64,000 bases of DNA from Anaerolineae bacterium (lineage in GTDB: Bacteria; Chloroflexota; Anaerolineae; Aggregatilineales; Phototrophicaceae): contig JAJDZV010000004.1 of NCBI GenBank assembly GCA_022824465.1, positions 620,001 through 684,000 of the forward strand, written 5' to 3'. Shown here piece by piece: positions 18,361-27,601 of this stretch. Both the position numbers and the translations under genes were made by a program. Under the pieces are notes generated by a model that saw only the letters and a program-made list of their open reading frames with translations, was not told the DNA's origin and ran no database searches. Position 1 is the first letter of the stretch. The number at the start of each line of letters is the position of its first letter.

Positions 18361-20172
18361 CTAAGCCTCGACGATTTCAATAGACTCCACGCCATAGTAG
18401 CGCTCGGCGGATCTCAGGGTCCCCATACCAATGTAATCCGCCAAGTCAAATGAGAGCGGCGCAACCTCAATTTGCCGCTTGCCGCTGTCGCGCTGAGCGA
18501 GAATGGCTTCATGGCGCGCGTCCCACTCTCTGGCATAGGCTCTCAAATCGGGGACCAATCGCGCCTGGCCCAAGAATATGCCGCCGCCAATGGCAATCGC
18601 CAACAACAGGCCGCTCGCGCGAAGCAGACGTTCCAGGGCAATTCGACTGGCGACGGCATGCGCCGACGTCTTCAAAGAAATCCCTAAGCATAAGCCCCAA
18701 AGCAGGCCGGCAAACACCTGCAAGAAGGCTGGACCAGCCATCATTCGATGCGAGGTGAATCCGTGACCGATGAATGTCGCGAGAATCAGCGCCGCAATGC
18801 TGGCCCAAGCGATGAGCAGCATGCCAAGCGCCGTCTGTCCCAGCTTCCGGATCACGCTGTCTGAATCCCCCGCGCCCGAGAGTATTGCCAGCGACATCAG
18901 CATGCCGAGCGCTGTCGCGAATAGGTAGGTCGAGGCGCGCGCGTCTATGCTGCGAACCTGTGTGATCGCAACCAGCAGCATAAAGGCGGACAGAAGCGCG
19001 CCCGAGACGGCAGTCGAGCCATGCGCCCAATGTTTCAATGCTGCCTGCAATCGTTGGCGCTGCCACAGGGCAAATAGGAAAACGAATAGCAACGCTATAT
19101 TTAGACAAATGATCAGCATGAAACTAGGGCTAAAGCGCCCAAAAAACTGTGGATCGTCGCTTTGCTGCGCCCACAAAATCGGCAGAAAAGCCAACTGAAT
19201 AATCAAACCGAGCGAGGCAGCGCGAGGAAAGCCGGCAGCCCAACACGACGGCGACTCCCGCGGCCATTCGGTCCGTAATCCCAATAAGACGCCAAGCCCA
19301 AACAGCAAGGCGAATCCCGCGATCGCTTCCTGCCGGCCGATGCTCTCAAACGTGATTTGTATCGTAAGGACCGCCAACTGCGAAACAGAACGAACTGGCG
19401 GACGATAGGCGGCGGCATCCGTTGCCATGCGGTTCCAAATGCCCGGCGAGGCAAGCTGCACGATAATCCCGGCCGCCGTCGCCATCAGCATCGCCCCGGC
19501 TACGATAGCCAAAGCGCGGCGGGTTCGCCGATCGACGGCCGCGACCGCCAGCGCCGTTAGCAGCGTCAGAAAAGCCGCCTGAAATACCAGGAACATTTCA
19601 GACGCGCCGGCTGTGAGAAAGCTGATCAGCGCGCAGGCGACCGTACCCCAGGTCAAGCGCCGTCTATCGTTCGCCTGGTAAACTGTCCAGCCCGCTAGCG
19701 CCAGACAAGCGATAAGGCAAACAAGAGGCACGGTGTATTGCATGCTCGCGGAATACCAATAGAAAGACTCCGGCGTATAGAAGGCGTTGATCGCAGCCGC
19801 GAGAACCAGCGCAGACGCTCCCAGCGCCATAACCCTCCGCGGACCTGTCAACCGCAGGCGATCGAAGAGTTGAAACGAGAGCCAGTACAGCCCGACTAGC
19901 CCAATGCCGATTATGGCCAATGCAACGAGAGGAGGAAGAGCAACCGCGTATTTCGCCAGACTCAGCCTCAAGAAGATGGTCGAGTAAGCGCTGGTCCAGC
20001 GATTGTAGTAGTGGACCAATCCATCCCAGGCGCCAAGTTCCATGCCCACCGCCGCGACGCCAAAGTCGTCGTGGATCATGCGGCTGTGGCTCCCCAGGTA
20101 GGCAAAGAGCAGCAGCGGCAAGCACGCGACCAAGAGCAACGCTGTTTTCAGAATCAGACGCTTCTGCAACAC
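18361..20172 (-). CDS. GT-C-like polytopic membrane protein, copy 2 (DUF6056-like)
   Basis: A 603-residue protein with about 12 hydrophobic helices. A short first helix (LLLVACLPLLLFAYLG) is followed by an acidic pair, SRMIHDDFG (Asp35-Asp36), in the first outer loop, as in GT-C glycosyltransferases that use lipid-linked sugars. The soluble C-terminus holds AREWDARHEAILAQRDSGK and ends YYGVESIEIVEA. It is a clear paralogue of the preceding gene at 20218 (same first loop and same C-terminal block). It starts with GTG, 45 bases after that gene, as the third member of a minus-strand operon led by the PBP1-like gene. Transfer of a sugar to an envelope polymer is inferred; no substrate is known. 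Confidence 0.75.
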   Translation of the reverse strand: MLQKRLILKTALLLVACLPLLLFAYLGSHSRMIHDDFGVAAVGMELGAWDGLVHYYNRWTSAYSTIFLRLSLAKYAVALPPLVALAIIGIGLVGLYWLSFQLFDRLRLTGPRRVMALGASALVLAAAINAFYTPESFYWYSASMQYTVPLVCLIACLALAGWTVYQANDRRRLTWGTVACALISFLTAGASEMFLVFQAAFLTLLTALAVAAVDRRTRRALAIVAGAMLMATAAGIIVQLASPGIWNRMATDAAAYRPPVRSVSQLAVLTIQITFESIGRQEAIAGFALLFGLGVLLGLRTEWPRESPSCWAAGFPRAASLGLIIQLAFLPILWAQQSDDPQFFGRFSPSFMLIICLNIALLFVFLFALWQRQRLQAALKHWAHGSTAVSGALLSAFMLLVAITQVRSIDARASTYLFATALGMLMSLAILSGAGDSDSVIRKLGQTALGMLLIAWASIAALILATFIGHGFTSHRMMAGPAFLQVFAGLLWGLCLGISLKTSAHAVASRIALERLLRASGLLLAIAIGGGIFLGQARLVPDLRAYAREWDARHEAILAQRDSGKRQIEVAPLSFDLADYIGMGTLRSAERYYGVESIEIVEA

Positions 20173-20217
20173 AATTCAGCTTCAATCAGCCAGTGGAGAC
20201 TGACGCCTCGCTCTCGC

Positions 20218-22074
20218 TCACGCATCGTCTTCTGTCCGCACGATTGACTCTACGCCATAGTACACGGCTGAACAGCGGGCGCCGTTTTGGGTGTCAAATA
20301 TGTGCCAGCGCACCAGATCATAGCCGAAATCGTAGCTCAGCTCCGGCACAACAATCGTGCTGCTTCCACTATCCCGCTGACGAATTATCTCGGCATGGCG
20401 ATCATCCCATTCCCGCGCGAAGGTCGCCAGTCGGGGAAGCATGCGAAGCTGTCCAATCACGATGCCGATACTGATAGCGAATACGACAATTAGACAAGTA
20501 ACCTTGTAGCCCGGAATCCATGCGCCATTACTCTGCCTGAACATAGCGCTTCGCTGGATTAAACTGCCCAGAACCCCGCCCCAAAATACCCCGGATAGGA
20601 CATGTACGAATGTTGCAGGGGCAAAGACGCGCCCAACGACAAAACCTTGCGCAAACAGTGAAAGCGCTATCAAGCCGCCATAACAAAACAATGCCAGGCC
20701 GGAAGCGAAGAGCGGCAGCCAAAGGAATCTCTCTGATGGAACATTTGTCACCGAGGATTTCAATTGCGACCAAGCAATGCAAAGCAGGACAAAGGCGCTG
20801 GCAAACAAAAAGGCAGCGGCTCGGAAGTGAATGCTGCGGAACTGCGTCAAGAAGAAAAGCGCCAGCGCGGCAAGCAGCAAGGCAGTGATGTACACATGCC
20901 ATCTCTTATGTTTGTGCAAGAAGTCTTCGGTTTTCCGCCGGAATATCAGCAGAAAAACAGATCCCATAATCTGTGTGGCATTGATACAAATGACAGTGAA
21001 GTAAGCGAAGCTAAAGCGGTCCAGGATATGCGGCGTCTCGCTCGTGTGCATCCACAAGACAGGCAGGAAGAGCAACTGCGTTATCAAGCCTATCCAGAGC
21101 GATGGCGCCACTAAGGCGAGTCGCCCGGCGGCTGCCATAGAATTCCGCGGTCGATACAGGTTTAAAGTTGCGTATAGGGCGGCGGCCAAGGCAAGCATAA
21201 AACCAGCAAAAGCCTCTTGGTGCCCCAGGTGTTGGAAAATCCCCTCAATTGACCTTAGAAGCAGATCCGGCAGAAAAGGTATTGGCGAGCCTGTGGCAGC
21301 GAACTGATCGCCATCCAGGCGAGCTGCAAAGCCCGGCGCGGTGATTTGGACGAGGGCGCTCGCCGCTGTCGCAAGCAAGCCCGCGCCGATGAGGATGAGA
21401 TATGGGCGACGAACAGGCGCATCGACTAACAGCAATGCGCCAAGCATTAGACCGATGAACAAAATGCCTTGGAAAATCACATACATCGGGGCAAAACCAG
21501 CGCTGATGAAACATAACAACAGCCAGAAGCAAGCCAGCGGGAATATCTGCCGTCGCACCGCTTGCCTGTTCGCCAGATGCAAAACAAGCGCGAGGAACAA
21601 GACCTGAGTTGCCAGCGGCAAGGCGTAGGCAACGCTTGCTGAAAGCCAGAAAAAGGACTGCGCAGAATGAAAACCGTTGATAGCGGCGGCGATAAGCAAG
21701 GCGGCAAAGGCGATCGACATTGCCCAGCGATTCCCGGTCACGCCCAGCGCCCTGAAGACAAGGAGCGCCAGCCAGGCTAATCCAACCAGCCACAGGCAGA
21801 TAATCGTTGGCGGCATAAAGGAGGGAGCAGCCGCGCTAAACGGCGCCAGCAAACCATGAACAAAGTAATTCGAATAGCTGCCATTCCAAGCCTCGCGCGT
21901 GTGAACTACAAGCCCCAAAGGACCGAGTTCTTCGCCCAAGTTAAAGTGACAATAGTCATCCCCAATCATGCGGCTGAAGTGGCCCAGGTAGGCAAAGAGC
22001 AGCAGCGGCACAAGCGACAATGGCAGCGCTGCCGGGCGCAATTTTGCCAGCGTTTCCCGCCGAAGCCCGTTCAT
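20218..22074 (-). CDS. GT-C-like polytopic membrane protein, copy 1 (DUF6056-like)
   Basis: A 618-residue paralogue of the gene at 18361, with the same layout: helix SLVPLLLFAYLG, then SRMIGDDYCHFNLGEELG with the acidic pair Asp39-Asp40, around a dozen membrane helices, and a C-terminal FAREWDDRHAEIIRQRDSG block ending YYGVESIVRTEDDA. Its ATG overlaps the stop of the PBP1-like gene as ATGA, so translation is coupled to that gene. This implies that the two proteins are needed in fixed proportion, possibly in one membrane complex. GT-C activity is inferred from fold and acidic motif; transport or a structural role remains possible. Confidence 0.75.
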   Translation of the reverse strand: MNGLRRETLAKLRPAALPLSLVPLLLFAYLGHFSRMIGDDYCHFNLGEELGPLGLVVHTREAWNGSYSNYFVHGLLAPFSAAAPSFMPPTIICLWLVGLAWLALLVFRALGVTGNRWAMSIAFAALLIAAAINGFHSAQSFFWLSASVAYALPLATQVLFLALVLHLANRQAVRRQIFPLACFWLLLCFISAGFAPMYVIFQGILFIGLMLGALLLVDAPVRRPYLILIGAGLLATAASALVQITAPGFAARLDGDQFAATGSPIPFLPDLLLRSIEGIFQHLGHQEAFAGFMLALAAALYATLNLYRPRNSMAAAGRLALVAPSLWIGLITQLLFLPVLWMHTSETPHILDRFSFAYFTVICINATQIMGSVFLLIFRRKTEDFLHKHKRWHVYITALLLAALALFFLTQFRSIHFRAAAFLFASAFVLLCIAWSQLKSSVTNVPSERFLWLPLFASGLALFCYGGLIALSLFAQGFVVGRVFAPATFVHVLSGVFWGGVLGSLIQRSAMFRQSNGAWIPGYKVTCLIVVFAISIGIVIGQLRMLPRLATFAREWDDRHAEIIRQRDSGSSTIVVPELSYDFGYDLVRWHIFDTQNGARCSAVYYGVESIVRTEDDA

Positions 22075-24998
22075 CCAGCCTCGACTCTTGGGATGACCAA
22101 GCTCGATACCGCGCGATTGCCCACCTGGTCATAAGCCAAGGCTCGGACCGTTATATCGCCAGTTTGACCGCTTTCCAGTTCAATGCCATAGGGCCAGTCG
22201 AAATCGATGCCTTTTAGTTCATCATCACGATAAAATTCGACCCGCTCTATCGTAAAATTGTCGTTGACCTCAGCCAGCAAGGATACTTTCGACTCCGCTG
22301 GGGTTGTGGACTCGTCGCTGGTTCGCAGTTGAATGACTGGCGGCGTATTGTCAAAAGTCAGCAGCCGCGTATCGCTTTCCCGGCTGCCATCAGCGAAAGC
22401 GACCGTCAAGCGCAGGGTATGGATGCCGCTGAGCAAAGCTGTCTGCCATTCGACGACGATCTCGCTCTCCGGGCTGGCTTGACCGCCCTGGCTGATTGGA
22501 CTCCAGCGCTGCGGATTCACATCGGCGCCATATTCCAGCAGCCAGCTTTCCGCGCCTTCGCGATTGATCGCCGCGCGTATGTTCACGGTTGAGCCGACAT
22601 AGGCGTAATCGGCCGGCGCCGTGATTTGCGCCGCCTTGCTCACCGGCGTCGCGCCCTCCGTGCTGTAGCTGCTTGGCGGCAAGGGCTTGTCGTTCTCTAG
22701 CCACCAGTCCAAAACCACGTCCGGCGGGACGAAATAGGCGCGGCTTTCACGCAGATCTTCCGGCGTGTTGACGGTCGCCAGTTGACCGGTCGCGCGGTTG
22801 ATCTCGACCGTCTGCCACATGTCATCAAGGCGCAGGGTTGATCCCGATGGCATCAGTTCGCGCCGTGTCGGGCAGTGCTCCGTCGTCGCCGGCAACATGC
22901 CGGAAAGCTCACAAACCAGATACTCTTCGACATCGCGCGGCGCTTGCCAATAGCTCGGCGGCAAGGCTCGCTGCTCATGCGCTGCTATCATCAGCGCTTG
23001 CCAGACCGGGGCGGAGCCCATGCGCTGCGCCGCGGCAATCGTCATGCCGGCCGTATCTTCGCGCCCGGTATTCACCGCGACCGTCAGATGCGGCGTATAC
23101 CCCACCGTCCAGCTATCACGCTTGTCCGCGCTCAAACCGTCTAGCACGGCCGCCCGCCGCGCCAGCTGCAGCGGCAAGTCCGGTCCTTGAAGCGTCGTTT
23201 GACGCGCCTCGCTGTCGGCCAGAATATCGTTGACCAGGTAGGCCAGGCTCGGCTCGATAACTTGTGTCTGTCGCGACTCCGCCGCTTGCTGGGCATACGA
23301 CCACAGGATGCGACCGTCCTTGTCCGCGATTTCCAGTACCGCCACGGGATCGCGCCCGCGATCGCCGCCCGCCTGCCCCGCTGCGGGCAGACCATTCATG
23401 GAGCCCAGCGACGCCAGAACGCTGTAGGCATACGCCGTATCCAGCACCGAGACATTGCCGCCGCGCTCCAGAAGCTCAAGTTCCGCGTCGCCGCCGTCAA
23501 GACCGCTGAACCCGAGCGCCTTTGCCGTGCTGATCACCTGTGACATGCCGGCTTCGTTGGCGACCTGCGCGGCCGGCGCCAGCAACCCAGCCGCCATCGC
23601 GTCGCGCAGATTCATAGGTCCCCGAAAGCGACCGTCAGGATTATTTGGCGTGTAGATCAGTTCAGCCGTCCGCCCGGGATAGGCTTGCGCGATATCCAGC
23701 ACCATGGATGCCGGCGTCAGATCCCGCTGGAGAAAGGCATGCATATATACAAATGGCTGCAGAACAATGGCTGGCTGATGGCGACGCGCGCTGGCATCGC
23801 CGACCATACTCAAGATTTCTCCGCTGCTGCCATCGATCGCCACCAGCGCGCCCTCGTTCGGCGGGAATGCGGAAGATAATGCCGGAAGCATGAGATCATT
23901 CGCCGCGTCGCAAGCGCTCGCCCGGCCAACATCGCCTTCATGTAGCCGTCCCAAATGCGAATGCAGCGCGCAGGCCGACTGCTGCTGCAGGCGCAAGTCA
24001 AGCGACGTCGTGATTTGCAGCCCTCCCCGCGCCACCAGCCACTCGCCATTTTGACCGAGCCGCGTCAAAATCCAAACCGCTTGCTCGCGCGCATACTCGA
24101 CAAACTCGGGCGCAATTGCTGACTCGTCGATGGCGCGGGCTACAATGGATACCTCCGTCAATGCCGCCGAGTCGAACTGCGCCGGGGTAATCAGATCAGC
24201 GGCGAGCATTTCGAAAAGCAAGTCCGCGCCCCGCTCTCGGCTGACCTGTTCGGCGTCGAGAGGATTAAGCGAAAGCGCATCCGCCGTCTTGGCCAACAGC
24301 GCCGCCTCACCCAAGTTGAGGTCCTCCGCGCCTTTGCCAAAGTATACGCGGGCGGCAGCGTCAATCCCGTAAGCGTCGCGGCCATAGAAGCTGCTGTTCA
24401 ACCGCCACTCCAGTAATTCCTCCGCCGAGCGCGTGCGCTTGCTTTCCGCCAGCCACACAATCTCAAGGAGACGCGAATCCAATCCGCTGGACCCGCTTAG
24501 CGGCAGCATTAGGTCGCGAACCAAGCCGCTGACAATCCCGGCCTGCGGCGTCGGCGGCACTCCAATGATGTAGCGCCATATCTGCAACGCGGAATCCAGC
24601 AGGTCGAATGTTGGCGGCGCAGCCCAAAAGGCCGGCTCTTCGACCAAGAGCGTGGCGTCGATTATATGCTGCGGCAACTCATTCAGCGAAAGCCAGCGAT
24701 GCTCGCTAGCCGACGGATCGACCAGACGCTGCAGTTCCACCGTCCCGCTGCGGTCGTAAAATCGCGTCGCGCCGTTTACAGGATCAAGCATGACGCTTTC
24801 GTGCGGATCCGGCAGGAGGCTCGCCGCGCGCGCGTACAACCAGACCGACAAACTCAATCCCGCGGCGAAGGGCGTCAGCGATATCAAAACGGGTACGATG
24901 AAAATGAGGGTCAGCCAAAGCGCCGAGCGCCGTGAATCTTGACGGCGGCGACGCTTGCGGTTGCGCCGGCGGCGAATGATATGAGCGACAGCGGGCAT
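22071..24998 (-). CDS. PBP1-like bimodular penicillin-binding protein with degenerate active sites
   Basis: A 975-residue class A PBP-like protein: basic cytoplasmic N-terminus, one membrane helix at about 27-55, a GT51-like domain (about 100-270), a transpeptidase-like domain (about 380-670) and C-terminal Ig-like strands (about 790-970). The GT51 end is well kept (LLEWRLNSSFYGRDAYGIDA then YFGKGAEDLNLGEAALLAK), but the ED and GGSTITQQ motifs are largely lost. In the transpeptidase domain SxxK aligns with IVLQ (411-414), SxN with GLL (471-473) and KTGT with LDGL (619-622). It is therefore probably not an active acyltransferase. AAAGGAACGCG precedes the ATG. It leads an operon with two GT-C-like proteins. 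Confidence 0.85.
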   Translation of the reverse strand: MPAVAHIIRRRRNRKRRRRQDSRRSALWLTLIFIVPVLISLTPFAAGLSLSVWLYARAASLLPDPHESVMLDPVNGATRFYDRSGTVELQRLVDPSASEHRWLSLNELPQHIIDATLLVEEPAFWAAPPTFDLLDSALQIWRYIIGVPPTPQAGIVSGLVRDLMLPLSGSSGLDSRLLEIVWLAESKRTRSAEELLEWRLNSSFYGRDAYGIDAAARVYFGKGAEDLNLGEAALLAKTADALSLNPLDAEQVSRERGADLLFEMLAADLITPAQFDSAALTEVSIVARAIDESAIAPEFVEYAREQAVWILTRLGQNGEWLVARGGLQITTSLDLRLQQQSACALHSHLGRLHEGDVGRASACDAANDLMLPALSSAFPPNEGALVAIDGSSGEILSMVGDASARRHQPAIVLQPFVYMHAFLQRDLTPASMVLDIAQAYPGRTAELIYTPNNPDGRFRGPMNLRDAMAAGLLAPAAQVANEAGMSQVISTAKALGFSGLDGGDAELELLERGGNVSVLDTAYAYSVLASLGSMNGLPAAGQAGGDRGRDPVAVLEIADKDGRILWSYAQQAAESRQTQVIEPSLAYLVNDILADSEARQTTLQGPDLPLQLARRAAVLDGLSADKRDSWTVGYTPHLTVAVNTGREDTAGMTIAAAQRMGSAPVWQALMIAAHEQRALPPSYWQAPRDVEEYLVCELSGMLPATTEHCPTRRELMPSGSTLRLDDMWQTVEINRATGQLATVNTPEDLRESRAYFVPPDVVLDWWLENDKPLPPSSYSTEGATPVSKAAQITAPADYAYVGSTVNIRAAINREGAESWLLEYGADVNPQRWSPISQGGQASPESEIVVEWQTALLSGIHTLRLTVAFADGSRESDTRLLTFDNTPPVIQLRTSDESTTPAESKVSLLAEVNDNFTIERVEFYRDDELKGIDFDWPYGIELESGQTGDITVRALAYDQVGNRAVSSLVIPRVEAG

Positions 24999-25159
24999 CG
25001 CGTTCCTTTTACCATGCTGCTGGCTACAAGTGTACTTTGAAATACCGCGGGCGGTCGCGATTAGTCGCCCAAACTATGCGTGGCTGCGAGCATAGCGCGC
25101 CACCAGGCGTCGCGCGCGGAGAAACGGACTCGCGCTCGGTCAATCCGGATTGGCTGCGA

Positions 25160-25681
25160 TCATTCTTCCAGCGTATCCAAATAGGCTTGCAGTCCCTCCC
25201 AGTCAGCCTTCGCTGCGAACTCAGCCTGGGCGGGCCAAGTCTCCAGGCGTCCGGGGCGGCTGCGACCGGCCGCTTCAAAGACGCTTTCGAGGTCTTCCGT
25301 TTTGGCGCGCGCCAAGGTGCTAAATGTGGAAATGCCGGCATCGTTCAATACGGTCTGAAATACCGCGCCGATACCGTTGATGCGCGTTAGATCATCGGCT
25401 TCGGCCGGTGAATCAGCGTGACGAACGATTGTGCGTTTCGCCAGCGCTTCCGCCTCGCGCGCGGCCGCTTCCGCTGCTTTCGCCTCGCGGTCACCCTCGC
25501 TGTCTCGCCGCGACCAAATCCAGACGACGATGGCCACCGCCAGCAAACTGATCGTCCAGGACCACATATCCCGGTTGCCCGCCGGCGTCACCATGGCATT
25601 GAGCGCCAAAACGATCGCCAGCGTCAAAGCCATCGTCGCCAGCATATTCTTCGCTTCTCGATTGATTTTCATCGTAACCAT
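25160..25681 (-). CDS. Membrane protein with helix-hairpin-helix domain
   Basis: About 173 residues. Two hydrophobic helices at roughly 10-30 and 40-56 form a hairpin, followed by a charged Ala/Glu-rich helix (EAKAAEAAAREAEALAKR) and a C-terminal helix-hairpin-helix unit (DDLTRINGIGAVFQTVLNDA, then GISTFSTLARA). Domains of this type occur in small proteins of many Chloroflexota and cyanobacteria, often of unknown role. The exact start is unsure: GTG at 25684, ATG at 25681 and ATG at 25672 are all in frame and none has a good ribosome site. A TATAAT on this strand lies about 30 bases upstream. It sits upstream of the PBP1-like gene but 161 bases away. Confidence 0.7.
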   Translation of the reverse strand: MVTMKINREAKNMLATMALTLAIVLALNAMVTPAGNRDMWSWTISLLAVAIVVWIWSRRDSEGDREAKAAEAAAREAEALAKRTIVRHADSPAEADDLTRINGIGAVFQTVLNDAGISTFSTLARAKTEDLESVFEAAGRSRPGRLETWPAQAEFAAKADWEGLQAYLDTLEE

Positions 25682-25708
25682 CACCGTTCAGTTTTCGACA
25701 CGCCGCAA

Positions 25709-25734
25709 ATTATATCATATAGACTATGATAGTC
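25709..25734 (-). promoter_or_regulatory. Extended -10 promoter with palindromic operator-like site
   Basis: On the minus strand TGATATAAT gives an extended -10 (TATAAT at 25709-25714). Just upstream, at 25722-25734, GACTATGATAGTC is a perfect 6-1-6 palindrome in the position of a -35 region. It would drive the gene at 25160. The site lies between divergent genes, so a bound protein could also affect the GH13 gene. Confidence 0.5.
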
Positions 25735-25841
25735 GTCGGGTGAGACCGAATGCTCGCCGCAGACGTTTACGAGGATTGCTCACGACATATTTTCCGTCCG
25801 AAAACATCCTTCGGCTTTGCGCCTGCTTTGGAGTCGCAACC

Positions 25842-27506
25842 ATGGACCATACCTTTGGCAAGTACATCAGCGATGCGCTCAAGCTGACGAACCACCGCGC
25901 TAATCTGAGCGGCGTGCAGCATCAGCACCGCATCACGCCGCGCGATCCCGCACCGGGCGAAAGCGTTATCATTCACATAACCACGACCAGCGAACCGGCG
26001 ATTCGCAAAGCCGTGCTTCGATACACCGTCGACGGCTCCGATCCGCGACAATTGCAAAACGCTGCCGAAGAGCTCGATGTTTTCCCGGTGGGTTGCCAGT
26101 GGGATACGCTCCTCTGGGACTACGTAAACCTCTGGGAAGCTGAGATTCCGCCGCAGCCGGAGGGTGCATTAGTGACCTATTACATCAGCGCTGAGCCCTA
26201 TATCAGCAGCGACAAAGGTTCGACCAGGATTCTCTATCCCGACTACCCCGATGCCGCTGAGCGCGTCCAACACGCGACCATGATCCACTTCAGCAACATC
26301 CCCCCGGACGCGCCCTTCGTGCAAGCGCCACAGACCGCGCCGCCGCTGTTCTGCTACCATGTGGACCGGCTGAAGCCGCCCGACTGGCTCAATGAGGCAG
26401 TCATCTACCACATCTTTCTTGATCGCTTTTATCCGGGCGATGGCAGGGATTGGCTGCAGACAAGCGATTTGAAAGGCTTCTGCGGCGGGACGCTCTGGGG
26501 CGTCCGCGACAAACTGGATTACCTGGCTGATCTCGGCGTCAATTGTCTCTGGCTTTGCCCCTGCTGGAAGAGCCCGACGAATCACGGCTACGACGTCGTC
26601 GACTACGAGCAAATCGAGCCGCGCCTCGGCGGCGACGCAGCCCTTCACGCAGTCGTTGAAGGCGCGCATGAGCGCGGCATTCGCGTCCTGCTTGATCTCG
26701 TCTGCAATCACCTTTCGAATCAGCATCCGATATTCATAGACGCCGCCAGCAGCGAAGACAGCCCCTATCGCGACTGGTTCGTTTTCGACGCGCGTTATCG
26801 TCACGGTTATCGCAGCTTCTTCAACGTCGGGACCATGCCCGAGCTGAACCTGGAGACGCCCGCCGCCCGCGAATGGATGATCAGCATGGCTCTCAAGCAG
26901 TTGGAAACATTCAATGTCGACGGCTTCCGGTTGGATGTGGCCGACGGCGCCGGGCCTAACTTCTGGACGCATTGCCGGCCCCGGCTGCGCGCGGTCAAGC
27001 CGGACTGCGCCCTCATCGGCGAAATCGTTGATGCGCCCGAAGGCCTGCGCGTCTATGAAGGCCGGTTGGACGGCTGCCTGGACTTCTCCATGAACGAAGC
27101 GCTGCGCAATACTTACGCCTGGGAAAGCTGGATTCTCGAGCGCTACGATGAATTCATGCAGGCGCACAGTCGTTTCTTCAATCCCGACTTCGTCTTGCCC
27201 AGCTTCATCGACAATCACGATATGGACCGCTTTTCGCTTATAGCCGAGAACGACAATGACAAACTGAAACGAGTCGTATCGCAACAGATGCTGGAACGCA
27301 ACCCGCCGATTATCCTTTACGGCACGGAAGTCGGCTTGCGGCAGCCGATCAGCACGCGCGACAGCACCTTGGACCAGTGCCGCGTTCCGATGGTGTGGGA
27401 CGAGCGTCAAGATCAAGACTTGCTGGCTTTCTACAAAGATCTGATCCAGCAGCGCCGCCAACGCGTACTACGGAGGCGATCCTCGGCGCCCCGTCAACAA
27501 GGTTAG
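25842..27506 (+). CDS. Glycoside hydrolase family 13 (alpha-amylase family), short C-terminus
   Basis: A 554-residue GH13 enzyme. An N-terminal beta-rich module (about 1-150) precedes the (beta/alpha)8 barrel. All four conserved regions are visible: DLVCNH (285-290), GFRLDV with nucleophile Asp365, IGEIVD with acid/base Glu394, and FIDNHD with Asp460. No signal peptide is seen, so it probably acts on cytoplasmic glucans or maltodextrins. It stops right after the barrel's last helix (LAFYKDLIQQRR), so the usual beta-sandwich domain C is missing; the last dozen residues are basic and low in similarity. GGAG eight bases before the ATG supports the start, although the frame stays open upstream. 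Confidence 0.88.
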   Translation: MDHTFGKYISDALKLTNHRANLSGVQHQHRITPRDPAPGESVIIHITTTSEPAIRKAVLRYTVDGSDPRQLQNAAEELDVFPVGCQWDTLLWDYVNLWEAEIPPQPEGALVTYYISAEPYISSDKGSTRILYPDYPDAAERVQHATMIHFSNIPPDAPFVQAPQTAPPLFCYHVDRLKPPDWLNEAVIYHIFLDRFYPGDGRDWLQTSDLKGFCGGTLWGVRDKLDYLADLGVNCLWLCPCWKSPTNHGYDVVDYEQIEPRLGGDAALHAVVEGAHERGIRVLLDLVCNHLSNQHPIFIDAASSEDSPYRDWFVFDARYRHGYRSFFNVGTMPELNLETPAAREWMISMALKQLETFNVDGFRLDVADGAGPNFWTHCRPRLRAVKPDCALIGEIVDAPEGLRVYEGRLDGCLDFSMNEALRNTYAWESWILERYDEFMQAHSRFFNPDFVLPSFIDNHDMDRFSLIAENDNDKLKRVVSQQMLERNPPIILYGTEVGLRQPISTRDSTLDQCRVPMVWDERQDQDLLAFYKDLIQQRRQRVLRRRSSAPRQQG

Positions 27507-27601
27507 AACTTGCGTTCGCCCGGCGCGCATGATAGACTAGCTGCTGAAAAAAGGCGATACAATCAGCCTTCAGTCGTCACCGACCATGAAAGGATGGAAA
27601 A

